A DNA stretch of 51,251 nucleotides from a virus. Below, piece after piece: positions 6,443-15,273 of this stretch; position 1 is the stretch's first letter, and each line of letters begins with the position of its first letter. Under the pieces are notes generated by a model that was not told the origin of the DNA, searched no databases, and saw only the letters and a list, made by a program, of their open reading frames with translations. Location of the stretch: positions 1 through 51,251 of IMG/VR virus record IMGVR_UViG_3300045912_000471. The stretch is one strand, 5' to 3'. A program made the position numbers and the translations under genes.

Positions 6443-8998
6443 CTATCTCCTATTATCACTTCGCTCCTCTCTCTCCTTGTAGGATTTGAAAAGCACATCT
6501 CCGTCAAGAGTTAAGACAATAGGGGCTTGTTCTATGTTGTTGTTCACCAGCGGAGCTGCTACGTTCACATCAGGACTTGCCATCAGGGATTTTTGTTTTG
6601 CAACATTATCCTGAAGCTTTTGCATATCCTGACTTTTGACAACGTTTTCCACAGTGGATTTTACAGTTGCCTCATCAGCAAACGGGTTGATGCTATTCAC
6701 CGCATCACTCACAAACTGCTTAAAGTTTTCCCAAGCGGAGATAAAGCCTTCTTTGATTTTATCCACGAGCATCACACCCACCTCCAGAAACTTCAAAGGG
6801 AAACCCAAGAAGTATTCTAAAATGCTTTGCCCGGCTTGTAAAAAGAAACTTACAAAGCTCTCCCAAACACCCACCAGCCAATCCACAATCCCACTGAAAA
6901 AGTTACCAATCGCCTCCCAGGCACTCTGAAATAGGTCAGCAAACCAATCCACAATACTACCCCAGTTGGCAATAGCAGCTACCACCAGAGCAATGATTCC
7001 GAGAATGAGCAGTATTGGCCACGTGCTAGCCAGAACCGCAGCAGCCAGCATAAACATCTTGACGGTGAGCAGGACGACTGCCACTACCAACACCCCTGCA
7101 ATGATGTTTCCGAACCTTGCTCCAGCCACTCTCATATCCTCAATCGTGGTGGTGGCTTTTGAAATGCCCCCCTCAAACTTGTTCAACGGAGCGAACACCG
7201 CTTGAATAGCACTGGAGATAGCATTCCAAACCGTTTGTATCACATTCCAAACGACTTTAAAGGTGTGAGCAACACCCCTGCCGAAAGCTTCCACAAACTC
7301 TTTTGCTCTAATGAAATAGGTGATGAGGTTAAGGGCAAAATCCTTAATTCCCATCTTATCCAACGCTTTCATCATTTCATCAGAAAGGTCGAAGAATTCC
7401 CCGTTCCACGAGGATAACGCCTCTCTCACCGCTCCGATTAAGCCCCCCACCTTCTGCAAGAAACCCAAGAAGCCTGTGGCTGGCTTTGCCGTTCCGCTCA
7501 GTACCTCGCTGAACGCATCCATCGCAGAGGTAACGAGCTTATACACTCCGTAGATAGCCAATCCCACCACGATGTAGGGAAGCATGGGCATGAGGGCAGC
7601 TTTTGCCGTCATTGCCAGAGCTTTAAGTCCTGCCGTCAGATTACCTGTAGCGAAGGCGGTGGATACCTGAGCCATTCCCATTGTTTCAAACGCCATGGCT
7701 GCTTTGAGACTGGCGACTTTGGCTAGATTCGTCATCACAATCCAAGACCCAAGGGCAATCAATGCAATCCCCAAGATACCTGCAAGAATGACAAAGCTCT
7801 TTCCCAAAGGGGTTTGAGCAAACTTGGCAGCAGCAGCCACCACACCCCCCAGCATATCCGTAAGGCTTGTAAGGGTGGGTAGAAACGCGGAGCCAATGGC
7901 TGTTTTAGCATTCTCAACATTAGCCTCCATTCGCTTCTGAGCCTCTGCGTAGGTGTTCATGATGATAGCCGCCTGCTCTGTGGCTGTGGAAGTCCCTGTA
8001 ACCTGCTTTGCAAAACCCTCCAGACGTGGGTCTAGGTCGTCAATGTTTTTCATCAAAAGCATTGCAGCGTTCTTATTCTCCACACCGAAGACTTTGGAAA
8101 CAAGGGCAGCGTCATCCTGTATTTTCGCAAGTTCCCTAATCCTTTCTGAAAAGGGCAAGGTCGTGTCTGAAAGTTTCTGAATGTTCACGCCCGCAGCCGT
8201 AAGCCCCTCCGTTGCATCCTTGGGGAGAAAACGACCCTCTCCTAATTTTCCTAAAACGTTTCTCAGAGCCGTTCCCGCCTCACTGCCATACACGGTGCCT
8301 TTACCCATTACCTGCACAGCTGCATTGAACTCCTCAAAACTCAAATTGGCTGATTTGGCAGCCAAACCCGCCACCTTCAAACTTTCAGCAACCTGTGGCA
8401 CTTCTGCCGATCCCGCTTGAGCACCGGCTGCCATCGTATTCATCATTCGTACCATCTCCTCAGAGGCTTTCACAGGGTCATCGAGTGCCACGTCGTACTG
8501 TAACATCGCTGTGGTAAGGGCGTTTACCGCTCCTTTTGCGTCTCCTCCCATCGTCTTGGAGAGCGTTGCTACACTGTTAGCCATACCCTCAAGGGCAACA
8601 GGGGACTTGGCAATATCAGGACCAAGACGAGAAAGGATAGTCTTAAAGCTATCCACATAATCGGTTGCTTTACCACCAAATGTGGAGGCAAGGCTTTGGG
8701 CTCGCAGACCCAAATCATCGAGTCCAGCTCCACTGATGCCCGTGATGGCAGAGAGGTCTGCGAGTTGTGCCTCAAAGGCTTCCGCTGATTTGATACTCGC
8801 TCCGATGGGAGCTGCAAGAGCCAGACCCGCACCGATGGCAGCCGCTCCCACAGCCATGTTGCTTAGAGCTTGATTTACCTTCTGCTCCATTTCGGTGGCT
8901 GCCCCTGCAATGCCCGCAAGAGAGGATTTTATACCGTCTGCTGAGTTGCTGAACTCATCCTTCAGATAGAAGACAAGTCCCATTCCTAATTCACTCAT
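6443..8998 (-). CDS. Tail tape measure protein
   Basis: An 851-residue protein that sets tail length. It has an alanine/glycine-rich N-terminus (SLAGIAGAATEMEQKVNQAL), a TP901-type tape-measure domain over about residues 70-370, several long hydrophobic helices between about 370 and 750 (for example GKSFVILAGILGIALIALG), and tryptophan-rich membrane-like repeats (IGNFFSGIVDWLVGVWESFV). These are typical of tape measures that also help DNA entry. It follows tube and sheath, with only 33 bases between it and the tube gene and so no room for the usual chaperone genes. Confidence 0.9.
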   Translation of the reverse strand: MSELGMGLVFYLKDEFSNSADGIKSSLAGIAGAATEMEQKVNQALSNMAVGAAAIGAGLALAAPIGASIKSAEAFEAQLADLSAITGISGAGLDDLGLRAQSLASTFGGKATDYVDSFKTILSRLGPDIAKSPVALEGMANSVATLSKTMGGDAKGAVNALTTAMLQYDVALDDPVKASEEMVRMMNTMAAGAQAGSAEVPQVAESLKVAGLAAKSANLSFEEFNAAVQVMGKGTVYGSEAGTALRNVLGKLGEGRFLPKDATEGLTAAGVNIQKLSDTTLPFSERIRELAKIQDDAALVSKVFGVENKNAAMLLMKNIDDLDPRLEGFAKQVTGTSTATEQAAIIMNTYAEAQKRMEANVENAKTAIGSAFLPTLTSLTDMLGGVVAAAAKFAQTPLGKSFVILAGILGIALIALGSWIVMTNLAKVASLKAAMAFETMGMAQVSTAFATGNLTAGLKALAMTAKAALMPMLPYIVVGLAIYGVYKLVTSAMDAFSEVLSGTAKPATGFLGFLQKVGGLIGAVREALSSWNGEFFDLSDEMMKALDKMGIKDFALNLITYFIRAKEFVEAFGRGVAHTFKVVWNVIQTVWNAISSAIQAVFAPLNKFEGGISKATTTIEDMRVAGARFGNIIAGVLVVAVVLLTVKMFMLAAAVLASTWPILLILGIIALVVAAIANWGSIVDWFADLFQSAWEAIGNFFSGIVDWLVGVWESFVSFFLQAGQSILEYFLGFPLKFLEVGVMLVDKIKEGFISAWENFKQFVSDAVNSINPFADEATVKSTVENVVKSQDMQKLQDNVAKQKSLMASPDVNVAAPLVNNNIEQAPIVLTLDGDVLFKSYKEREERSDNRR

Positions 8999-9031
8999 AT
9001 AAAAAAGGGGCTTTTACGCTCCATTTAATGG

Positions 9032-9457
9032 TTATCTAACTTTCTCTAACTCATTTACGACTATTTCAACAGTCGATATCTGGTTTTCTCCTTCCATCGT
9101 GGCAAGGTCTCCCATATCCACGTTTCGCACCCAGCCCCTGACTTCCCAAATTTCGGTGTTGTCTTTGGTTCTGACAGTGAAGTTGAACTCAAAGCCGGGG
9201 TCAATGTCTCGGTTTTGGTTTACCCCCACTTTTCTGAGTTGCTCCCACGCCCAGTTATCCGTAGTCCCTAAGTTGGTTACTTTGGTCATTGTGATGTTGG
9301 GAAAACGAACGGCACCGGGTGTTTTCACTACTTTCCCGCCTTCGTTGTGTTCCACCTCATCCACCTCAGCACCAAGACCCGCGATGCTTTGCACTGATAG
9401 GGCATCTACGCCGTCAATTTCAACGACGTAGTCTTTCTGTTTTCTTTGAACTGCCAT
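9032..9457 (-). CDS. Tail tube protein
   Basis: A 141-residue protein of the T4 gp19-like tube family. It opens with RKQKDYVVEIDGVDALSVQSI and has the pattern VVKTPGAVRFPNITMTKVTN followed by WAWEQLRKV, which fits the beta-barrel tube fold with the strand that contacts the next ring. It lies directly between sheath and tape measure, the usual order in contractile tails. Confidence 0.88.
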   Translation of the reverse strand: MAVQRKQKDYVVEIDGVDALSVQSIAGLGAEVDEVEHNEGGKVVKTPGAVRFPNITMTKVTNLGTTDNWAWEQLRKVGVNQNRDIDPGFEFNFTVRTKDNTEIWEVRGWVRNVDMGDLATMEGENQISTVEIVVNELEKVR

Positions 9458-9459
9458 GA

Positions 9460-11052
9460 TTAAATAACGTTAAATTCTTGATTATTACCTCTTAAAATAC
9501 CCTCAATAGTTACCAGGTCGCTGGGTGTTACAAAACCCTCAATGTACTCCGTGGCGGGTACTGGTGCAAAGGCAAACTTCCACTTCCACTTACCCGCAGA
9601 CAAATCCTCTTTGGTGTTCACCTGCAACTCATCCACGCTTTTAGCGTACTGATCACCAAAGAAACGAGCCTTGCCCTGATAGATAGCTCCTTTTGTCTGA
9701 TACGCCTCAATATGTGGTTTGAGTTTGAGGAATGTCTTTCTGAAAAACGGCAAGTCATTGGGTCTGAAGCTCTGCTCAGCAATAATGACCTTGAAATTTC
9801 GGGCAATGTCAAACACCAAATCCGCCACGTTTTCCTTTGAAAGAATTTTGCTTCTGTCTCTGAATAGACTTCTGTTACCCTCTAAACCCACATTACCAGT
9901 TTCCTTATTTCCCACAGCATTAAAGCCTTCCTCATATAAACTATCCCAAAGGGTTTTGAGAGCTGGAGAAAGTAAATCAAAACTGATTCCGTTCTGATTG
10001 TAAATACGAGCAAAGTCGTTTTCCTCATTATCCTGAGCGGCAGAAAGCCACGTTTCTTTGTTGTCCTTTCGGGCAATACACGCCAGCACATCCCCAAAAC
10101 AAGCAATAGAGCGGGTAGCTCCCACGTTGTCAGGGTCTGATACAGTAATGTTGGGACACAGCACAGCCGTTCCGTACCAAGTATTGAAAGCTGTATTGGA
10201 GGCATGAGAGCCTGTGGCTTGCAAATACCCCTGTATTGCCTCCGCATCCGCTTTTGATTGAACACTTTTAACAATGATGAAACGCAAGTCTTTACGGCTC
10301 TCCGCATAGTTACGCATCGCATTATCCACAGCATACGTGGTACGGGCAATATTGGCAATTCTGAAAGCTCTGCGTTCTGCGTCAAAGGCATAGATACCCG
10401 TTTTGGCATCCTGATCACCCGTGTAATCCGTATCCACGATGTTTGCCACCACCTCCGCACCGGAGGCAAGTGTCGCTGTCGCTGACGTGGGTAGCTGTGT
10501 GGTGATTGCTCCAAGCGACACGTGTTTAAGCATGTCGTTAAGAGCGTTCTTTTGAGCCACAGAGGGTACCTCAGGAATGTCTGTGATGAATTGGTCTTCC
10601 AGACCAGCCACTTTCACACGCAAATCCACGTGGTCAGCTTTGGCAGACTTGGCAGGGGTGAATATTACCTGAATGCCGTTGTAACCAGCTCCTACGGATT
10701 TGGCTTCCACTACCACACTCCCCACACCCGCCTCAGCAGCGGTGGCAGAGGCTTTCGTGCCTGCAAGAGTGGCAGCGTCCGTAATATCCGTGTAGTGTCC
10801 CACACGGCACACGATAAGTTTTGCTCCTCCGTCAAGTGCTCTCTTGCAGAGAAAAGGGAAATCTGTGGTGGTGGTTAAACCTCCGAATTCACGCTTAAAC
10901 TCGTCCCAGTTCCGAACGAGGGTGGGCGTGGCGTGCTTGCCCAATAATGTCGGACCCCACACCAGAACCACTCCCTTCAGGGTAGGTACAGGCAGGGCTG
11001 ACAAATCAACAACCTCAAGGGTGTTTTGTGGAGCTCCAAATATTCCGTTCAT
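9460..11052 (-). CDS. Contractile tail sheath protein
   Basis: A 530-residue sheath protein that surrounds the tube and contracts on infection. The N-terminus (LKGVVLVWGPTLLGKHATP, then VRNWDEFKREFGGL) and the C-terminal domain (FRKTFLKLKPHIEAYQTKGA, then VQVNTKEDLSAGK-like LQVNTKEDLSAGKWKW) match the sheath family. It starts the sheath-tube-tape-measure cassette and its stop is 2 bases from the tube gene. It is the clearest sign that the phage is a myovirus. Confidence 0.92.
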   Translation of the reverse strand: MNGIFGAPQNTLEVVDLSALPVPTLKGVVLVWGPTLLGKHATPTLVRNWDEFKREFGGLTTTTDFPFLCKRALDGGAKLIVCRVGHYTDITDAATLAGTKASATAAEAGVGSVVVEAKSVGAGYNGIQVIFTPAKSAKADHVDLRVKVAGLEDQFITDIPEVPSVAQKNALNDMLKHVSLGAITTQLPTSATATLASGAEVVANIVDTDYTGDQDAKTGIYAFDAERRAFRIANIARTTYAVDNAMRNYAESRKDLRFIIVKSVQSKADAEAIQGYLQATGSHASNTAFNTWYGTAVLCPNITVSDPDNVGATRSIACFGDVLACIARKDNKETWLSAAQDNEENDFARIYNQNGISFDLLSPALKTLWDSLYEEGFNAVGNKETGNVGLEGNRSLFRDRSKILSKENVADLVFDIARNFKVIIAEQSFRPNDLPFFRKTFLKLKPHIEAYQTKGAIYQGKARFFGDQYAKSVDELQVNTKEDLSAGKWKWKFAFAPVPATEYIEGFVTPSDLVTIEGILRGNNQEFNVI

Positions 11053-11061
11053 AGGTTTGTG

Positions 11062-11763
11062 TTAAATTGATTGAAAAAATATGTTTAAATATGTCAAGCC
11101 ATCCTCGGGGTTTGTTTCCTCAGTGGGCGTTTGTTCAATTATATTTACGATTTCGGTGGTGGGGGCGATGTCTCCTAAATCAAAAGGGGCTTGCAGAGCC
11201 ACATTTCTGATTTGATAGGCATATCGAACCTCCATAAATTCGGGTATCGGGATTTGTGTTTGACTTCTGAAAGTCATTTCAAACTCCTCTCCCTCCGTTC
11301 CCACAACATTCAGGGCTTTGAGTATTTTTTGCCCTCCGATGCCCAGTGTCTGCTCCACAATGTTTTTAAGCAGATGCAAGTAAGGGCTTGTTTTTGCCAC
11401 AATCGTAACAGATACATTGGCAGTTACAAGCTCAGGGGCTTCGGTTTTCTTGTAGTTTGTAATCTGCCCTGACACTTCCACAGGCTCATAGTTCAACTCC
11501 CCTCTGGTTTTGAGTGATCCGCTTTCAACACTCAGCCAATCCAAGTAGATTGTATTGATTCTGACATCCTCACGCTCAAAAATCGTTTGAGCCGGGTAAA
11601 GCCAGATAATTTCTTTACCACTATCCCTGATTGCCTCGATAGCAGCCACAAACTGCTCCTCAGTGGTGATGAGAGCGAGGTCGGGGAAATATCCCAACTC
11701 CACTATCCTCAGACGGATGGCGTTGTAAATGCTTCTTTTTATATCGGCTTCGGGCGTGTACAT
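11062..11763 (-). CDS. Tail-completion/terminator-like protein
   Basis: 233 residues, upstream of sheath, where tail terminator or completion proteins normally lie. It is a soluble mixed alpha/beta protein with a helical N-terminus (EADIKRSIYNAIRLRIVELG) and alternating strand patterns (ELVTANVSVTIVAKTSPYLH, then EVRYAYQIRNVALQ). The family is not recognised directly; position in the neck block is the main evidence. Its start is adjacent to the stop of the morphogenesis gene at 11764. Confidence 0.6.
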   Translation of the reverse strand: MYTPEADIKRSIYNAIRLRIVELGYFPDLALITTEEQFVAAIEAIRDSGKEIIWLYPAQTIFEREDVRINTIYLDWLSVESGSLKTRGELNYEPVEVSGQITNYKKTEAPELVTANVSVTIVAKTSPYLHLLKNIVEQTLGIGGQKILKALNVVGTEGEEFEMTFRSQTQIPIPEFMEVRYAYQIRNVALQAPFDLGDIAPTTEIVNIIEQTPTEETNPEDGLTYLNIFFQSI

Positions 11764-12252
11764 TTAAAATCCAAGTTCTTTTTTAACATTTTTGAGGATA
11801 ATGTTCTCTTTCTTAATCCATTCTATTAGCTCCTTTTGTGTCGGCTGCCAGAGTGGTCTTGCCGGGATGTTTTGGGCTTTTGAGCCGTACTCCATAATGG
11901 TAGCGATGTCTGCCACCGAACTACCGTCAGCGTATTTAGCCTCCCGCTTCACACCCACGAAAACCATCTTTTTATCAATGACTTCGCTTCGGATATTTTG
12001 AAAAAGTGTGGAGGTTCTGATAAGGATTTTGTCCGAAAAACCACCTATTTCTTTGGCTCTTTTGTAGGCTTTAGAGAGTGGCTGCCACCCCAAGTCCTGA
12101 CTTTGCAGGTGCTTGATGGCTAGTTGTTCTCCTTTCAAGCCTATTTGCTTCATTCCTTTCTGAACACCCTTGTCTATCTTATCGGACATGGAGGACAGAA
12201 GCGAAAATGCTTTTCCCCACGCTCCAAATTTCTTTACCTTAAAGCCACTCAT
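11764..12252 (-). CDS. Phage virion morphogenesis (gpS-like) protein
   Basis: 162 residues that fit the P2 gpS / Mu gpG tail-completion family. They contain IGLKGEQLAIKHLQ, LGWQPLSKAYKRAKE (the W-x-P-L-S pattern), LIRTSTLFQNIRSEV, then YADGSSVADIATIMEYGSK and IPARPLW, the classic end of this family. The protein acts at the head-tail joint. The start overlaps the upstream stop by ATGA geometry. Confidence 0.78.
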   Translation of the reverse strand: MSGFKVKKFGAWGKAFSLLSSMSDKIDKGVQKGMKQIGLKGEQLAIKHLQSQDLGWQPLSKAYKRAKEIGGFSDKILIRTSTLFQNIRSEVIDKKMVFVGVKREAKYADGSSVADIATIMEYGSKAQNIPARPLWQPTQKELIEWIKKENIILKNVKKELGF

Positions 12253-12668
12253 AACATTTTAGAGATGAAGACTTTCACAACGCTGTATTGATTTACCAAA
12301 AAACCCACTACCACGACGCTGTTTATTCTGTATTCCGTTCCCTCCAGTTTGACTTTATCACGGTTGGGCTTGATGTTTACCTCTCCGTTGCTGGCTAATC
12401 CTGCCGTTTCTAAGTCCTTATAGTTATAGAGGATATAGGAACCGAGATTATCCAAAGCCCCTTTTCCATCAAAAGCAGCGTTTTTATCACCGCTAGCCAC
12501 CCGCATCCCTAAAACCGTTACGGATTCGTATGCTTGTGGTGTTTCCTGCATTACTGAAAGATTTTGTTTTTTCAGAAACACTTCCGTTGAAACTTTCAGA
12601 AACGTATCGGTGGTAGCCTTGATGGCTGTGAAAATCCGTTGTACGGTGCTATCGCTGAGTAGGCTCAT
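12249..12668 (-). CDS. Neck/head-completion protein candidate
   Basis: 139 residues, not recognised. The first half is helical, and the second half has several beta strands (GYRINSVVVVGFLV-like YRINSVVVVGFLVNQYSVV), consistent with a head-closure or stopper-type fold. It lies between the connector-like gene at 12665 and the gpS-like gene and overlaps both, so a virion neck role is inferred from order alone. Confidence 0.55.
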   Translation of the reverse strand: MSLLSDSTVQRIFTAIKATTDTFLKVSTEVFLKKQNLSVMQETPQAYESVTVLGMRVASGDKNAAFDGKGALDNLGSYILYNYKDLETAGLASNGEVNIKPNRDKVKLEGTEYRINSVVVVGFLVNQYSVVKVFISKML

Positions 12669-13138
12669 TCTGTAACGAATTTAAAAATGGGTAGATCCGG
12701 TTCACACTCCCCACATAAGAGAAGCGTAAGCCCTAATTCTCGTGCTAAGGCACATATTTTGAGTACGAGTCCGTCCATCAGCTCCTGAGTGGAAAGCATC
12801 AGGCTATTTTTGGAACTGGTTTCATAAAATTCCGTTTCTACTACGTCCGCTTTTGCCTTCTTAATGGCTTGAGTGGCTTGTGGTTCGCCTCCCGCCTCTC
12901 CTGCCACGTTTGCAAACACCTTTTTTGCAAGCATTGAGTGGGTGGTGAGATAGCCAATCAAAAGGTTCTGACGGTTGGTGTAGTTATTTTCCTCCTCCGT
13001 TTCTGCGTCCTCCTTGCCAAATTTGGATTGCATTTCATAGCATATCAAAACCCTCTGGGTTTCTATCTTTGCAGAAACCTCAGGGGTGTCTTCCAAAAAG
13101 GGAAGTTCGTGTAGGACGATTTGTTTTACAGAAAGCAT
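12665..13138 (-). CDS. Head-tail connector candidate
   Basis: 157 residues, mainly helical, with two clusters of acidic residues. It contains NYTNRQNLLIGYLTTHSMLA and a C-terminal LGLTLLLCGECEP. It is the second gene after the capsid gene on this strand, the place where gp6-like connector proteins lie, but I cannot confirm the family. Its stop overlaps the next start. Confidence 0.5.
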   Translation of the reverse strand: MLSVKQIVLHELPFLEDTPEVSAKIETQRVLICYEMQSKFGKEDAETEEENNYTNRQNLLIGYLTTHSMLAKKVFANVAGEAGGEPQATQAIKKAKADVVETEFYETSSKNSLMLSTQELMDGLVLKICALARELGLTLLLCGECEPDLPIFKFVTE

Positions 13139-13153
13139 CAGAGGAGGAAAATA

Positions 13154-13435
13154 TTATTTTTTAGGTTCTTTAGCTTCAGGAGCTTTCTTTTCGACTGTCT
13201 CAGCAGACTCAAAAGTGTAGCCTGATTCTTTCACAAGCGTTTCCACTTCCTTCTCATTGACAATCAGCAAGCCCGCGTTTCTGATAGAGCCTTGAACCTT
13301 CGGATTGTTTTCTAGCCTTTTGATTTCCTTACCTGATACAGATTTGTTTTCAGGTTGCGTTTCGTCCCAAAAAATCGTGATGCCTTTTTCAGGATTGAGG
13401 CGTACCAAAACACTATTTTCTGATTTCTTTGACAT
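13154..13435 (-). CDS. Small head-region protein
   Basis: 93 residues from the ATG at 13435. An upstream ATG in the same frame would add 15 hydrophobic residues but leaves no normal leader. It has a compact N-terminal domain (VLVRLNPEKGITIFWDE) and a tail rich in K, E, A and P (VEKKAPEAKEPKK). It lies between capsid and connector genes. Proteins like this occur after the capsid in many phages as head-fibre or accessory proteins. No family assigned. Confidence 0.55.
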   Translation of the reverse strand: MSKKSENSVLVRLNPEKGITIFWDETQPENKSVSGKEIKRLENNPKVQGSIRNAGLLIVNEKEVETLVKESGYTFESAETVEKKAPEAKEPKK

Positions 13436-13498
13436 AATTGATATGAATTGAAAATGAATAAAAAATTGAAAAAACCCCACTTTTTGTGGGGGTTGCTA

Positions 13499-14776
13499 TT
13501 ACCAGAATTTGAATAGCTGCTGCAGATAAGCATCCACATCCAACCAGGAGGGGAACGGAGCTGCTCCGATTGTTTGGTCTTTACGCAACATCACACGTGC
13601 CCCACGTAAGATGATGGCAAAGCCACTAAAATCAGACACAAACAACTCGTTTGTCTGGTTCTTGGGGTTACGGCTCTGCTCCATACGCATTGCTCCGAAA
13701 CTCAGTTTCGCCAAGGCGTTGGCTGTGTTGATGAACATCAAATGGTTAGCGGGCAATACGTTGGCATCTGTGGGCAAGCCTGTGTAGCTGCCAATAGTGC
13801 TTCTGTCACGGCTTTGAAGCGTTCTGTTTAAGTCGTAAGACAAATCACTTTCTTGAGCGATGATACGAGTAGCAGGGTAGCCCAAACGGCTCATTCGGTT
13901 TTTCACCATATCCATATCTGTCTCTTTGAAGCCGTCTGTGGTGTTATCAATACCTACAACAGCACAGGACTCATCTCCTCCCGCCTGCTCTCCGTTCACT
14001 AAAACATCCATTGCCAAGGCATCATTTTGGAGGTTCATGTGGTTTCCAACTACTCCCAAAGAGATTTGTGTCAGAGCAATGGTGCTTTCTTGAATGAGCT
14101 CATCACTGATTTTGAAGCCACGTCCCACTTTGAACACTTTGACTTCTTTGTTGTTGAAGTCTAGCGTTCCGAAGGGAATGTCTGCCCCCTCGTCCACATA
14201 TCTCATAAACATATCCCCCTCATTCACATAGGGCATATTGGCTTTTTGAGAGCGGAGAGCCACCTGCGTAGCCACCCAGTTTCTCCACTGCCCGCCACCT
14301 GCATATCCTGTACGGATAAGCTCCAAGAAGAGCTCAGGAATGATAAAACGAAACGGAGCATACTTAGAAACGGTTTCCAGATTGTACTGACCGTGTTCGA
14401 TACACGCTTTTGTCAGTTCCTCTTTGGAGATTGTTCTATCTCCTCCCAAAATACCGATTGCCTCTGCAATGGTGTTATTAGAGAAAATGCCAATTTCACG
14501 CAATACAGCGAAAAAGTCAGCTCCAAAATATGACTTTGACCATTCGTTTGCAGACAAGTCCAACGCGGGGACAACATTGTCGTTTTCGTCCCTTACTCTC
14601 CCGGAACGAGCCGCAATCAGTTGCCCGATAAAGCCTTTTTTGTCAAGATTTGACAAATGGTCTAAAATAGCCTTTTGCACAGCCTTCTCGGTTTCTCTGC
14701 CAGTGCCTCCCGCTGCTCTGTCCTTCATGTGGGCATTTAGTTTTTCAATGCTCAAATTTTCTGTGTGTGTCGTCAT
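13499..14776 (-). CDS. Major capsid protein (HK97-fold)
   Basis: 425 residues. A helical N-terminal arm is followed by the capsid core with RTISKEELTKACIEHGQYNL, VKVFKVGRGFKISDELIQES, a peripheral domain, and ILRGARVMLRKDQTIGAAPF near the end. The pattern of a strand-loop with a GR..KISDE helix and a late IRRGARV-like segment is typical of HK97-fold capsids. It follows the protease/scaffold and decoration genes and precedes the neck genes. Confidence 0.85.
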   Translation of the reverse strand: MTTHTENLSIEKLNAHMKDRAAGGTGRETEKAVQKAILDHLSNLDKKGFIGQLIAARSGRVRDENDNVVPALDLSANEWSKSYFGADFFAVLREIGIFSNNTIAEAIGILGGDRTISKEELTKACIEHGQYNLETVSKYAPFRFIIPELFLELIRTGYAGGGQWRNWVATQVALRSQKANMPYVNEGDMFMRYVDEGADIPFGTLDFNNKEVKVFKVGRGFKISDELIQESTIALTQISLGVVGNHMNLQNDALAMDVLVNGEQAGGDESCAVVGIDNTTDGFKETDMDMVKNRMSRLGYPATRIIAQESDLSYDLNRTLQSRDRSTIGSYTGLPTDANVLPANHLMFINTANALAKLSFGAMRMEQSRNPKNQTNELFVSDFSGFAIILRGARVMLRKDQTIGAAPFPSWLDVDAYLQQLFKFW

Positions 14777-14815
14777 TATGTTATGATGATTGAATGTTAA
14801 ACAAAACTTTATTTA

Positions 14816-15244
14816 TTACCCCACAACTACAGGAGCTTTTAGGATACCTACACGAATGACTGTATCCACAGCCCCACCAGAAATCACAATTCCAAGAGCA
14901 TAATCTCCCGTCGTGGCTGCTACGTACTGAGGCGTACCGTCTCCATTAAAACTTCCGTTAGGCTTTACGAAAGCTCCAGCGTTGATCGTTCCCCCTTTCG
15001 CAATAGCGGCAAGGTCTTGAGCCAAGTTTACACGAACAGCCACATTCTCGCTGTTAGCAGCATCGGCTATCACCACTCCGATTGGATACTGTGTGCCGGT
15101 GCGTGTGTTCACTGTATTGTTTCCTGAGATGCGGACTTCTTGTCCTGCTTTCAGGGCTGCCCCAGCTGAGAACGTAAGCACTAAGCCATCGTGTTCTACA
15201 TTCTGTACCAGCGTGGTTTTCTTTTTGAAAAATTCACTTGCCAT
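14816..15244 (-). CDS. Capsid decoration/cement-like protein (DUF2190-like)
   Basis: 142 residues, glycine/alanine/valine-rich and beta-rich. It begins ASEFFKKKTTLVQNVEHDGL and contains YPIGVVIADAANSENVAVRV and GDYALGIVISGGAVDTVIRV. This resembles small capsid-stabilising trimers of the DUF2190 type, which are coded next to the capsid protein, as here (40 bases upstream of it). Confidence 0.7.
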   Translation of the reverse strand: MASEFFKKKTTLVQNVEHDGLVLTFSAGAALKAGQEVRISGNNTVNTRTGTQYPIGVVIADAANSENVAVRVNLAQDLAAIAKGGTINAGAFVKPNGSFNGDGTPQYVAATTGDYALGIVISGGAVDTVIRVGILKAPVVVG

Positions 15245-15273
15245 TTTTTATATGGTTTTGGTTGGTTAAAAAC

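Noticed and set aside
7953-8180. Plus-strand open frames within the tape measure and other structural genes
   Set aside because: They are antisense shadows: no promoters, low-complexity composition, and full overlap with strong genes.
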